Notes: generated from the sequence alone by a model not told the origin. DNA of 39,890 bases from Clostridium sp. CAG:413 (GCA_000431775.1 FR888191.1:28875-68764), one strand, 5' to 3'; shown: positions 24,203-33,012, counted from the stretch's first letter. Numbers and translations: made by a program.

Positions 24203-25427
24203 ACAACTTAAAAACGACGCTTTGGATATAATAAATACCGCAATCCGCGCGGCAGACCCGTTTGACTCGACCGCCGCGATACTGCGGCAATTGAATTTTG
24301 ACCCCGATAAGCGATTGACCGTGTTCAGCGTCGGCAAGGCGGCGATACCGATGGCAAGGGCGGCGGAAAGCGTTCTCGGCGGGCGTATCGCAAAGGGTCT
24401 TGCGGTCACGAAATACGGTCACACGGGCGATTTCAGATCGGATATTTTTGAGGTCATTGAGGCGGCGCACCCCGTCAGCGACGGCAACAGCATTCTTGCG
24501 GCGCAAACGGCGCTCGATATTGCGTGCAGTCTCGGCGCGGGCGAAATACTGCTCGTCCTGCTTTCGGGCGGCGGCAGCGCGCTGTTCGAGAAGAGCGTTA
24601 TCCCCGCCGAAATGCAGCGGGACATAACCCGCAGGCTGCTTGCCCGAGGCGCGGATATCTCCGACGTGAACGCCGTGCGGCGCAGGCTCTCGCTCGTCAA
24701 GGGCGGCAGGCTTGCGGCTGCGGCTTACCCCGCCCGGGTCGTCACGGTGGCGCTCTCCGACGTGCTCGGCAACGACAGGAGCGTTATCGCCTCAGGCATA
24801 ACGGTCAGAGAGCCGCTGAGCGACAAGGAATTCGCCGATACGGTCAAAAAATATCTGCCCGAATACGCCGAAACGCTTGCGAGCCTTGACGGCGGCACGG
24901 ATATAATGATAAACGACGGCGGTTATTATTTTGCGGGCGATGTTGAGATACTTTGCTCCGCCGCAAGGAGACGGGCTGAGGAGCTGGGCTGCGAGGTCGC
25001 CGACTTTGCCTGCGATATAACGGGCGAGGCGAGGGACGTTGCCGCCGAAAAGCTCGATAATTTAGGTAATATAAAAGGAAAAAGAGCTTATATCTACGGC
25101 GGTGAGACCACCGTCACCCTCCGAGGGGGCGGCAGAGGCGGGCGCAATCAGGAGATGGCTCTCGCAGCCGCAGTCAAACTCCGCGGTAGGGAGAATATCG
25201 TCTTTGCCTCCGCAGGCTCTGACGGCACGGACGGCCCGACAGACGCGGCGGGCGGAATTGCCGACGGCGATACATATGAGCTCATGCGTTCACGGGGGGT
25301 AGACCCCGAGGCGGAGCTTCTGGATAACAATTCGTATTTTGCGCTGGACGCCGCCGATTCGCTCATCGTGACCGGTCCGACAGGCACAAATGTCAACGAT
25401 ATCACGCTCATTCTGACTGATTTTTAA
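24189..25427 (+). CDS. Glycerate 2-kinase (type II, MOFRL family)
   Basis: Phosphorylates D-glycerate with ATP to 2-phosphoglycerate in sugar-acid and serine catabolism. The 412 residues are the usual length. An N-terminal DUF4147 domain has F-S-V-G-K-A-A (49-55), L-L-S-G-G-G-S-A-L and V-K-G-G-R-L-A. The C-terminal MOFRL domain has G-G-E-T-T-V-T-L, G-R-G-G-R-N-Q-E and S-A-G-S-D-G-T-D-G-P-T-D-A-A-G-G. The start overlaps the end of the yoaK-like gene. The substrate call rests on family membership. Confidence 0.93.
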   Translation: MNRNEQLKNDALDIINTAIRAADPFDSTAAILRQLNFDPDKRLTVFSVGKAAIPMARAAESVLGGRIAKGLAVTKYGHTGDFRSDIFEVIEAAHPVSDGNSILAAQTALDIACSLGAGEILLVLLSGGGSALFEKSVIPAEMQRDITRRLLARGADISDVNAVRRRLSLVKGGRLAAAAYPARVVTVALSDVLGNDRSVIASGITVREPLSDKEFADTVKKYLPEYAETLASLDGGTDIMINDGGYYFAGDVEILCSAARRRAEELGCEVADFACDITGEARDVAAEKLDNLGNIKGKRAYIYGGETTVTLRGGGRGGRNQEMALAAAVKLRGRENIVFASAGSDGTDGPTDAAGGIADGDTYELMRSRGVDPEAELLDNNSYFALDAADSLIVTGPTGTNVNDITLILTDF

Positions 25428-25479
25428 TATGCAATAATAACGATATATGATCCCGGCAAGACCTGACGGCTTTGTAGGG

Positions 25480-25567
25480 ATTTTGTAACCTTTTGGTGCA
25501 AATATTACGAAACGGTTACAAAATTTTTAAATCTGTAAGAATTTTGTAATTTTGCAGTCACAAAATT
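25480..25567. promoter_or_regulatory. Nested inverted repeats with TTTTGTAA half-sites before the dlt-like operon
   Basis: ATTTTGTAACC (25480-25490) pairs with GGTTACAAAAT (25514-25524), 11-bp perfect arms, followed by T5. A second pair, AATTTTGT (25540-25547) and ACAAAATT (25560-25567), follows at once. They could be operators, or the first could be a weak terminator for the glycerate kinase gene. No good promoter hexamers are visible in the remaining 130 bases before the ligase gene. Confidence 0.5.
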
Positions 25568-25698
25568 AGTAACAAATTCGTTTTAATATATGTAAGGGCT
25601 TAAAAAACTGATATTACGGCCTCATTGCGTCAATAATCAATAAAACAGAGAAAACGACAAATGATTTAATGCGGAACACATAAGATAAGGAGAAGAAA

Positions 25699-27201
25699 AT
25701 GCAGATAAATATAACCGAATGGCTTGAGCAGGCCGCTGCGGCTCACCCCGGCAGAGCGGCCTACTCGGATAAGGATTCGTCGATAGAATTCGGCACCTTG
25801 CGCCGCTATGCCCGCTCTATAGGCACGGCGGTCGCGGCGAAAAGCGAGCCTCGCAAGCCCGTGGCGGTATTCTCCGGCAGACATATCCTGACCCCGGCGG
25901 CGTTCCTCGGGGCGGCGTATGCGGGCTGTTTCTACGCCCCCATCGACTGCAAGCTCCCCGCCGCAAGGATAGAGCAGATACTCGGCACCCTTGCTCCGCA
26001 GCTTTTGATAACCGACAGGGCAAGCCTTGACGAGGTGAAGGCTCTCGGCTTTGATAATGAAAGAATAATAGTTATAGAGGACGCGATAGAGCGCCCCGCC
26101 GACGACGCTGTGCTCGCCGCAAGGCTGAGCGGGGCGAATGAAGAGGATCCGCTCTATATCATATTCACCTCAGGCTCGACGGGCAGACCGAAGGGCGTTA
26201 TCACCTCGCATCATTCGCTCATGTGCTACCTTGACGCCTACGCCGAGGTGATGGGCATCGACGAATCCGACGTGCTCGGCAATCAGTCGCCGCTCGATTA
26301 TATTGCGGCGGTGCGTGATATATATCTGCCGCTCAAATGCGGCTGCTCCACCGTTATCATACCGAAGGAGCTGTTTATGACCCCTGCTGCGCTCTTTGAC
26401 TATATGACCGAGCGCAAAGTGACGGCGGTCGGCTGGTGCGTGTCGGCATTGACACTGCCCGCCTCTCTCGGAGCGTTTGAGCACTCCGCGCCGAAATATC
26501 TTAAAAAGATATGCTTCTCCGGCTCGGTGATGCCTTGCAGATACCTCAGAATGTGGCAGCTCAACCTGCCGGGGGCTAAATTCGTCAATCAATACGGCCC
26601 CACCGAGGCTACCGCCTCCTGCACATACTATGAGGTGAAGGAGACCGTTGACGAGGGCGACGTTATCCCGATAGGCCGCCCGTACCGCGATTACCGTGTA
26701 TTCCTGCTGAATGAGGACGGCGCGGCAGTCCCCGACGGCGAGGAGGGCGAGATATGCGTATCCGGCCCGATACTTGCCCTCGGATATTACAATGACCCCG
26801 AGCGCACGGCAAAGGATTTCATCCAAAATCCGCTGAATTCCGCTTACCGTGAGATAATATATAAGACGGGCGATATCGGCGTTATGAGAGCTGACGGCGA
26901 GCTGATGTTCAAGGGGCGGCGCGACCGCCAGATAAAGCATCTCGGCCACCGTGTGGAGCTTGACGAGATCGAGCGTGCCGCCTGCCGCACCGAGGGCGTC
27001 ACCGAATGCTGCGTCCTCTATGACAGGGAGAAGGAGACGATATGCCTATTCTATACAGGCACGGCGAGCGTGCGTGAGCTTTCGCTCTCGCTCCGTCAGA
27101 CCCTGCCCGGCTTTATGATACCGAGGAAAATGAAGCAGCTCGAGGCAATGCCCAAGCTGCCGAACGGCAAGACCGATATGAACACACTGAGAAATTATTA
27201 A
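25699..27201 (+). CDS. Amino-acid-type adenylating ligase (DltA/NRPS A-domain-like)
   Basis: Activates a carboxylic acid with ATP and loads it on a carrier protein, presumably the one encoded next. The 500 residues match DltA in length. Core motifs: F-T-S-G-S-T-G-R-P-K-G (156-166), Y-G-P-T-E-A (299-304), Y-K-T-G-D (388-392), G-R-R-D-R-Q-I-K (406-413) and the catalytic Lys491 in P-N-G-K-T-D. Asp200, in P-L-D-Y-I-A-A-V-R-D-I-Y, aligns with the Asp that anchors the alpha-amino group in DltA (F-D-L-S-V-M-D-I-Y). An amino-acid substrate is therefore likely; which one cannot be read. AAGGAG precedes the ATG. First gene of a five-gene operon. Confidence 0.88.
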   Translation: MQINITEWLEQAAAAHPGRAAYSDKDSSIEFGTLRRYARSIGTAVAAKSEPRKPVAVFSGRHILTPAAFLGAAYAGCFYAPIDCKLPAARIEQILGTLAPQLLITDRASLDEVKALGFDNERIIVIEDAIERPADDAVLAARLSGANEEDPLYIIFTSGSTGRPKGVITSHHSLMCYLDAYAEVMGIDESDVLGNQSPLDYIAAVRDIYLPLKCGCSTVIIPKELFMTPAALFDYMTERKVTAVGWCVSALTLPASLGAFEHSAPKYLKKICFSGSVMPCRYLRMWQLNLPGAKFVNQYGPTEATASCTYYEVKETVDEGDVIPIGRPYRDYRVFLLNEDGAAVPDGEEGEICVSGPILALGYYNDPERTAKDFIQNPLNSAYREIIYKTGDIGVMRADGELMFKGRRDRQIKHLGHRVELDEIERAACRTEGVTECCVLYDREKETICLFYTGTASVRELSLSLRQTLPGFMIPRKMKQLEAMPKLPNGKTDMNTLRNY

Positions 27202-27215
27202 AAGGAGAAATTAAA

Positions 27216-27446
27216 ATGAGAGAAAAACTTATGGCTATCCTTGAGGAGCTCAGACCCGACGTTGACTTTGAGAATGAAAAGCAGCTTATCACCGACGGCA
27301 TACTCGAATCCTTTGATATAGTCGCCCTTGTCGGCGAGATAAGCGACGCCTTCGACGTCGAGCTTCACGTTGAGGATCTCGTGCCCGAGAATTTCAATTC
27401 CGTAGATAACATGATAGAGCTTATCAAAGAATTAGAGGATGAATAA
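27216..27446 (+). CDS. Acyl/peptidyl carrier protein (DltC-like)
   Basis: A 76-residue carrier whose Ser32, in D-G-I-L-E-S-F-D, should receive a phosphopantetheine arm; DltC has D-G-L-L-D-S in the same place. It has an acidic four-helix layout with a short N-terminal helix. AAGGAG lies 8 bases before the ATG. It sits 14 bases after the ligase stop and one base before the decarboxylase start, as expected for tightly coupled partners. It should carry the activated amino acid as a thioester, in the cytosol or at the inner membrane face. Confidence 0.9.
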   Translation: MREKLMAILEELRPDVDFENEKQLITDGILESFDIVALVGEISDAFDVELHVEDLVPENFNSVDNMIELIKELEDE

Positions 27447-27447
27447 T

Positions 27448-28617
27448 ATGAATTCGGAAGCATTGCAGGATATAGCCGCGTCCTTTGCCACGCCCGCATT
27501 CATCTTTGATGCGGACGAATTCGGCAGGAGGGCGAAAAATATCAAAAGCGCCATCGGCGGCGCCTCACTTTGCTACTCGATAAAGGCGAACCCGTTTTTG
27601 CTCGCCTGCTTGCCCGAGGAGATAGACAGGGTCGAGGTTTGCAGCCCCGGCGAGCTGGCGATCTGCCGCAGGGTGGGCGTCGACCCCTCGACTGTGGTGT
27701 ATTCGGGTGTCAATAAGGGCAGTGAGGACATCGCCGAGGCTATAGAATACGGGGCGGAGCTGCTCACGGCGGAGAGCCTCAGGCAGCTTGGACTTATCAA
27801 TGCCGCCGCCCTTGCCGCGGGCAAGAGGGTGAGAGTCGCTCTCAGGCTCACGAGCGGCAATCAGTTCGGCATGGACAGCGAGAATCTCAAGCGCGCAGTT
27901 GCCGAAAAAGGCAGCTATGAGGGCGTTGACATCGTCGCTATCCATTATTACTCAGGCACCCAGAAAAAGAAGCTCGCAGTCGTCGAAAAGGAGCTTGCCG
28001 AGCTTGAGAAGCTTGCGGATACGCTCGAGGAGCGCTTCGGGCTGTCTGGCATTTCGCTCGAATACGGCCCCGGTCTGCCCGCCGATTACTTCGGCGACGA
28101 CCCCGAGGGGCGCGATATGGCGGTGCTCGCCGAGGCGGGCGCAATGATAGCCGCCGTCGCCGCAAGGCGCAGCGTTACCGTGGAATTCGGCCGATTCCTT
28201 GCCTCCCCCTGCGGCACTTATCTCACCGCAGCGGCTGATATAAAGAATAATAACGGCGAGAATTTCGTCATCTGCGACGGCGGAATAAATCACCTCAAAT
28301 ATTACGGGCAGACAATGGCGATGCAGACGCCGCCGATAACTCTGCTCGGCGACCACGGCGAAAAAACCGAGGATTACACGCTCTGCGGCAGCCTCTGCAC
28401 CACGGCGGATATCCTCGTTCGTAAAGTTACCCTGCCCGCCCTCTCGGTCGGCGACGTGCTCGCCTTCGGCAGGTGCGGAGCTTATTCCGTGACGGAGGGC
28501 ATAGGGCTGTTCCTCTCAAGGCAGCTCCCCCGCATAGTGCTCCATTCGGAGAGGGGCGGCAATAGGCTGCTGCGCGACTTCTACGGCACGGATATATTGA
28601 ATTCCCCTGCGGAGGTG
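27448..28617 (+). CDS. Fold-type III PLP decarboxylase (LysA / BtrK-like)
   Basis: A 390-residue alanine-racemase-fold enzyme of the diaminopimelate/ornithine decarboxylase family. The PLP lysine is Lys46 in Y-S-I-K-A-N-P. Other marks: E-V-C-S-P-G-E-L (63-70), H-Y-Y-S-G (166-170), Y-G-P-G-L (206-210), E-F-G-R (246-249), and Cys317/Asp321 in L-C-T-T-A-D, equivalent to the decarboxylase Cys...Asp pair. G-A-Y follows at 344. Those residues favour a decarboxylase over a racemase. There is no other lysine-pathway gene nearby, and the adjoining ligase and carrier suggest the substrate is carrier-bound, as for BtrK on Glu-S-BtrI in butirosin biosynthesis. I start at the ATG 27448 (GAGG 9 bases before), not 27439. 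The stop TGA occupies 28618-28620. Confidence 0.85.
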
Positions 28618-28623
28618 TGACGG

Positions 28624-30231
28624 TTGGCGATAGTTTCATTTAATTTTTTTGTCTTTTGCGCCGTCGTACTGATACTTTATTATATATTCCCGTCAAAGAA
28701 ATATCAGTGGACCGTGCTCCTTGCGGCGAGCTACGCCTACTATATTATTTGCTGCAATAAATACACGTTTTATCTTATAGCTACCACCGCTATGGCGTGG
28801 ATAGGCGGGCTTATCATGGACAGGCTCACCGTCAACTGCGCCGCCGCAGTTGAGCGGAATAAAGAGCAGTGGGATAAGGAACAGCGCAAGAAATACAAAG
28901 CCAAGGTGCAGAGCGGCAAGCGGGCGGTCATGGCCGCCGTGCTGGTACTGAATTTCGGCATTCTTGCTTTCCTCAAGTATTTTGACTTTGCTGCCCGTTC
29001 GGTGCATTCGCTGCTCGGCGCGGTCGGGCTGGATATAGCGATGCCCGATTTCAAATTGGTGCTCCCGCTGGGCATTTCGTTCTACACATTCCAGACCATG
29101 GGCTATGTGATAGACGTTTACAGGGGCAAATTCAGGGCGGCAAAGAATCCGGCGAAGTTCGCGCTTTTTGCCTCGTTCTTCCCGCAGATAGTGCAGGGCC
29201 CCATCGCCTTTTACAGCGACCTTGCCTATCAGCTCTATGCGCCGCATGACTTTAACTACAACCGCTTCAAGAGCGGCGGCATTCTCGCACTTTGGGGTCT
29301 GTTTAAGAAGCTCGTTATCGCCGACCGTGCCGTGGCAATGGTCAGGCTCGTCGCGGGCAATTACTCCGACTTCAAGGGCACATATATACTTATGGCCGTG
29401 TGTATGTACGCCATTCAGCTCTATGCGGATTTCTCGGGCGGCATTGATATCTGCCGCGGCTTTGCGGAGATGCTCGGCATCACCATGGCGCAGAATTTCA
29501 GGCAGCCGTATTTCTCAAGGAGCCTGACCGAGTATTGGCACCGCTGGCATATCACCCTCGGCGAATGGCTGAGGATATATCTTTTCTATCCGATATCCAT
29601 TTCAAAGCCGTTCCTCAAAATGGGCAAGCAGCTCAAGAAGCACGGCCTCAAGCATCTCGGCAAGGTGTTGCCCACGAGCATTGCTTCGCTGATAACCTTT
29701 ATCGTTATCGGCGTGTGGCACGGGGCGGCGTGGAAATATGTGGCGTTCGGCCTCTTTAACGGCATGGCGATCCTTATCTCGAGCCTGATGCAGCCGTGGA
29801 CTCAAAAGCTCGCAAAGGCGCTGAGGATACGCCGTGAGAATTTCTTCTACAGGCTGTTTGAGATCGGCCGCACGATGCTGCTCGTGTTGGCGGGCTATTA
29901 CTTCGATATCGCCCCGGGCTTCAAGGCGGCGATGAAGATGATGCTGCGCTCGGTGACGGATATCCATCTGTCGGATCTCAGCAATTTTGCCTGCCTTGCC
30001 CCGAGCAAGCTCGACAGGCTTGATTACCTTGTGATCATCTTCGGCTCGCTGGTGATGCTCATCGTCTCGATAGTGCGCGAGCACACGGGTAAGGAGGTCA
30101 GGCAGCAGCTCATGCGTAAGCCGACGATAGTGCAGTGGCCGATATATATCGCCCTTATCATGCTTATCGCGGTGCTCGGCGTTTACGGCCCGGGATGCAA
30201 CCCCGCAGACTTTGTATATATGCAATTTTAA
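28624..30231 (+). CDS. MBOAT O-acyltransferase of the dlt-like operon
   Basis: The DltB/AlgI-type membrane acyltransferase that would accept the carrier-bound group and move it to an extracellular acceptor. The 535 residues are very hydrophobic. Motifs: L-P-L-G-I-S-F-Y-T-F-Q (147-157), F-F-P-Q-I-V-Q-G-P-I, Y-A-D-F-S-G-G, Y-W-H-R-W-H-I-T-L-G-E-W-L and W-H-G-A-A-W with His366. It is paralogous to the protein at 21635. The start is TTG 28624: GGAGGTG lies about 6-12 bases before it, and it follows the decarboxylase stop by 3 bases. Confidence 0.93.
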   Translation: MAIVSFNFFVFCAVVLILYYIFPSKKYQWTVLLAASYAYYIICCNKYTFYLIATTAMAWIGGLIMDRLTVNCAAAVERNKEQWDKEQRKKYKAKVQSGKRAVMAAVLVLNFGILAFLKYFDFAARSVHSLLGAVGLDIAMPDFKLVLPLGISFYTFQTMGYVIDVYRGKFRAAKNPAKFALFASFFPQIVQGPIAFYSDLAYQLYAPHDFNYNRFKSGGILALWGLFKKLVIADRAVAMVRLVAGNYSDFKGTYILMAVCMYAIQLYADFSGGIDICRGFAEMLGITMAQNFRQPYFSRSLTEYWHRWHITLGEWLRIYLFYPISISKPFLKMGKQLKKHGLKHLGKVLPTSIASLITFIVIGVWHGAAWKYVAFGLFNGMAILISSLMQPWTQKLAKALRIRRENFFYRLFEIGRTMLLVLAGYYFDIAPGFKAAMKMMLRSVTDIHLSDLSNFACLAPSKLDRLDYLVIIFGSLVMLIVSIVREHTGKEVRQQLMRKPTIVQWPIYIALIMLIAVLGVYGPGCNPADFVYMQF

Positions 30232-30242
30232 GTGAGTGTGTT

Positions 30243-31316
30243 ATGAAAAAAATTATCAAAGCAACAGCCTTTGCGCTGGTAGTGGCTTTTTGCTTAGCCC
30301 TTGCGACGGATTTTCTGAGCATGACAGACCGCGAGGACACCATGCATGTGCGTGGGTATTTTGAAGAGCCGAATAACTCGATAGATGTGCTTATGATTGG
30401 CGCAAGCGAGCTTTACACGGGCTTCAGCTCGCCGCTTGCGTGGAAGAAATACGGCTTCACGAGCTACGCTCTGTCATATTCGGGGGCGCAGGGGTCCCTC
30501 TATAAGACGATGCTGACCCAGGCGCTCGACACGCAGAATCCGAAGCTCGTCGTATTCGAGGTCGGCGGCTTCCTATATTATGAGAATTATCTTAAAAACT
30601 ACAAAAAGATGCATATCTGGTTCGATAACGTGCCGGACGGCGAAACGAAGCTGGAGACGCTCGAGCAGGTGATACCCGCCGAGAAGCAGAATGAATACAA
30701 ATATCAGCTCCTCAAGTATCATTCAAATTGGAAGCACCCGAAGGACTGCTTCAAGGGCTGGCTCGGCAAGATGGCGCTGCGCCTGAGGGGGTATTCCTAC
30801 ACCAAGGCTTTCGCCACCTCCGCAATGTGCCGCAAGACGGCGGAGCTTGAGAAATACAACCCGCCGATGTGCGATTATTCGGAGCAGTGCCTGCGTGAAT
30901 TGCTCGAATACTGCAAGTCGATAGGGCTTAAAAATGTGCTCTTTGTGCGTGGGCCGCATTGCACCGACAGCAAGGGTCACATGAAGGTCTATGACAAGAT
31001 GGAGGCAATGATAAACGAATACGGCTATGTATTCCGCAACTATGACAACGCCTTCAAGGAGATAGGCCTTGACACCAAAACGAATTTCTACAACCGCGAC
31101 CACCTCAACGTGCTCGGCATGGAGAAATACACCGATTTCCTCGGCAAGTATATCGTTGAGCACTACGACGTGACCGGCTACCACTCAAAGGAAGTCATAA
31201 AGGAGTGGGACGAATGCGTCGTTAAGACCGAGGAGGTCATACAGAAGTGCAAGGATAATATCGCCGAGGGCAAATGGGCAAGACGATACGAACTGAGCGC
31301 CTTTATCCCCGATTGA
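30243..31316 (+). CDS. SGNH/DltD-AlgX-like membrane-anchored protein
   Basis: 357 residues with an N-terminal membrane anchor (about 4-22) and an extracytoplasmic domain. N-N-S-I-D-V-L-M-I-G-A-S-E-L-Y matches the G-D-S-E-S block of the paralogue at 20675. N-R-D-H-L-N-V-L-G near residue 280 gives the Asp/His of an SGNH-type site. Note G-A-S rather than G-D-S. It probably acts with the MBOAT at the outer face, like DltD with DltB, in handing the acyl group to the acceptor. I chose the ATG at 30243, 11 bases after the MBOAT stop, although the frame stays open into the MBOAT gene. A strong terminator follows. Confidence 0.8.
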   Translation: MKKIIKATAFALVVAFCLALATDFLSMTDREDTMHVRGYFEEPNNSIDVLMIGASELYTGFSSPLAWKKYGFTSYALSYSGAQGSLYKTMLTQALDTQNPKLVVFEVGGFLYYENYLKNYKKMHIWFDNVPDGETKLETLEQVIPAEKQNEYKYQLLKYHSNWKHPKDCFKGWLGKMALRLRGYSYTKAFATSAMCRKTAELEKYNPPMCDYSEQCLRELLEYCKSIGLKNVLFVRGPHCTDSKGHMKVYDKMEAMINEYGYVFRNYDNAFKEIGLDTKTNFYNRDHLNVLGMEKYTDFLGKYIVEHYDVTGYHSKEVIKEWDECVVKTEEVIQKCKDNIAEGKWARRYELSAFIPD

Positions 31317-31328
31317 CAGAATAAAATA

Positions 31329-31368
31329 AGCGCCGAAGCTCTCGGTTGAGCCTCGGCGCTTTCTTTTT
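31329..31368 (+). terminator. Terminator at the end of the dlt-like operon
   Basis: AGCGCCGA and TCGGCGCT outer arms with GCTC/GAGC inside, followed by TTCTTTTT. It sits between the convergent SGNH-like gene and nifU. Confidence 0.85.
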
Positions 31369-31371
31369 GAT

Positions 31372-31812
31372 TTATTGACCGCATTCCCCGCAGTGGGGGC
31401 AGGTCTCGCAATTCGCAAACTGCGAATGATCGTATTCAATGCCGTTTTTCTCGTAATAATCCTGAATTGCCGCCTTTGTGGCCTCCTCCGCGAGGACCGA
31501 GCAATGCAGCTTGTGGGCGGGCAGACCGTCCAGAGCCTCGACAACGGCTTTGTTTGAGACTGCCAGAGCCTCCGACAGCGGCTTGCCCTTTATCATCTCG
31601 GTCGCCATGGAGCTTGAGGCGATGGCGCTGCCGCAGCCGAAGGTCTCAAACCTGACGTCGGTGATAATGCCGTCGTCTATTTTCAGGTACATCTTCATTA
31701 TATCGCCGCACTTGGGGTTGCCGACCTCGCCTATGCCGTCGGCGTTCTCTATCACGCCCACATTGCGGGGATGATAGAAGTGATCCATTACTTTTTCACT
31801 GTAAAGAGCCAT
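31372..31812 (-). CDS. nifU: NifU/IscU-type iron-sulfur cluster scaffold
   Basis: Assembles Fe-S clusters from sulfur delivered by the desulfurase gene just upstream. The 146 residues carry the three scaffold cysteines: Cys35 (G-N-P-K-C-G-D), Cys60 (F-G-C-G-S-A-I-A-S-S-S) and Cys104 (L-H-C-S-V-L-A). There is an extra Cys-rich tail (C-E-T-C-P-H-C-G-E-C-G-Q), seen in clostridial NifU-like proteins. Last gene of cysK-nifS-nifU, 9 bases after nifS. Confidence 0.95.
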   Translation of the reverse strand: MALYSEKVMDHFYHPRNVGVIENADGIGEVGNPKCGDIMKMYLKIDDGIITDVRFETFGCGSAIASSSMATEMIKGKPLSEALAVSNKAVVEALDGLPAHKLHCSVLAEEATKAAIQDYYEKNGIEYDHSQFANCETCPHCGECGQ

Positions 31813-31821
31813 AATATCTCC

Positions 31822-33012
31822 TTATTCCAATATAAATTTTCTCTCTCCGCTGAGCTTTTCATTCCACAGCGGAGACATGTTTCTGAGCCTTTCGACCGCT
31901 TCTTTTACGCATTTGACGATGAAATCGGCTTCCTCAAGAGTGTTATCCTCGCTGAGCGAGAGGCGCAGCGAGCCGTGAGCCACTTCATGCGGCCTGCCTA
32001 TGGCGAGGAGCACATGGCTCGGGTCAAGCGAGCCCGAGGTGCACGCCGAGCCGGAGGAGGCGCAGATGCCGTTTGCGTCGAGCAGGAGCAGCAAGCTCTC
32101 GCCCTCTATGCCCTCAAAGCAGAAGCTGACGTTGCCGGGCAGTCGGTTGACGGGGTCGCCGTTGAGCGCCGAATGCGGTATCTTTGACAACTCCGAGATG
32201 AGCTTATCCCTGACCGCCGCAGTCTTTGCGGCTCTGTCGTCAAGCTCTTCACAGGCTTTTTTAAGCGCGGCCGCCATGCCGACTATTGCGGGCACATTCT
32301 CCGTGCCGGCACGTTTGCCGCGCTCCTGAGCGCCGCCCTCGATGATATTCGTCAGGCGGATACCCTTTCGGGCATATAGCACGCCCGTGCCCTTGGGGCC
32401 ATGGAATTTGTGCGCCGAGAGGGAGAGCATATCAATATTCTGCTCCCTGACGTTGATGTGCAGGTGACCTGCCGCCTGGACGGCGTCGGTGTGGAAGAGC
32501 ACGCCCTTCTCACGGCAGACGGCACCTATCTCACTTATCGGCATGACCGAGCCTATCTCATTGTTTGCGTACATTACGGAGACAAGGCTGGTGTCGTCCC
32601 TGATAGCGGAGGCGACCTGAGCGGCGGTGACTGTGCCCGTTTCGCCCACGGGCAGCAGCTCTACTTCAAAGCCGCGGCTCTCCAGCTTTTTGAGCGTGTG
32701 CAGGATCGCGTGATGCTCAAACGCCGTGGAGATGATGTGCTTCTTGCCTTTTTTTGCGCCGAGCTCCGCTGCGGAGATGAGCGCCTGATTATTCGCCTCG
32801 CTGCCGCCTGAGGTGAATGTGATTTCATTCGCCGAGCAGCCGAGACATTCGGCTACGGTCTCCCTCACCCCCGCAAGAGCGTGGGCAGCCTCAAGCCCGA
32901 CGGAATGCAGGCTCGAGGGGTTGCCGTAGATCTTATCCATATATGGGAGCATTGCCTCTATCGCTTCGCGACACATTTTGGTCGTTGCGGCGTTGTCAGC
33001 ATATATAGTCAT
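31822..33012 (-). CDS. nifS: Cysteine desulfurase (NifS/IscS)
   Basis: A PLP enzyme that takes sulfur from cysteine and passes it as a persulfide to the NifU scaffold. At 396 residues it is full length. The PLP lysine is Lys202 in S-A-H-K-F-H-G, and the sulfur-bearing Cys324 is in S-S-G-S-A-C-T-S-G. The N-terminal Y-A-D-N-A-A-T-T is typical. It is transcribed after cysK with a 36-base gap and followed by nifU. Confidence 0.96.
   Translation of the reverse strand: MTIYADNAATTKMCREAIEAMLPYMDKIYGNPSSLHSVGLEAAHALAGVRETVAECLGCSANEITFTSGGSEANNQALISAAELGAKKGKKHIISTAFEHHAILHTLKKLESRGFEVELLPVGETGTVTAAQVASAIRDDTSLVSVMYANNEIGSVMPISEIGAVCREKGVLFHTDAVQAAGHLHINVREQNIDMLSLSAHKFHGPKGTGVLYARKGIRLTNIIEGGAQERGKRAGTENVPAIVGMAAALKKACEELDDRAAKTAAVRDKLISELSKIPHSALNGDPVNRLPGNVSFCFEGIEGESLLLLLDANGICASSGSACTSGSLDPSHVLLAIGRPHEVAHGSLRLSLSEDNTLEEADFIVKCVKEAVERLRNMSPLWNEKLSGERKFILE

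Noticed and set aside
25699..28620. Non-ribosomal peptide or antibiotic cluster
   Set aside because: There is no condensation or thioesterase domain and no tailoring genes; the MBOAT and SGNH partners point to envelope acylation instead.
27448..28620. Ordinary lysine-pathway LysA or an alanine racemase for D-alanylation
   Set aside because: No lysine genes adjoin, and the Cys...Asp pair (317, 321) favours decarboxylation over racemisation. A free-amino-acid decarboxylase cannot be fully excluded.
30135..30242. Upstream in-frame extension of the SGNH-like gene
   Set aside because: It lies inside the MBOAT coding region; the ATG at 30243 begins a normal membrane anchor.
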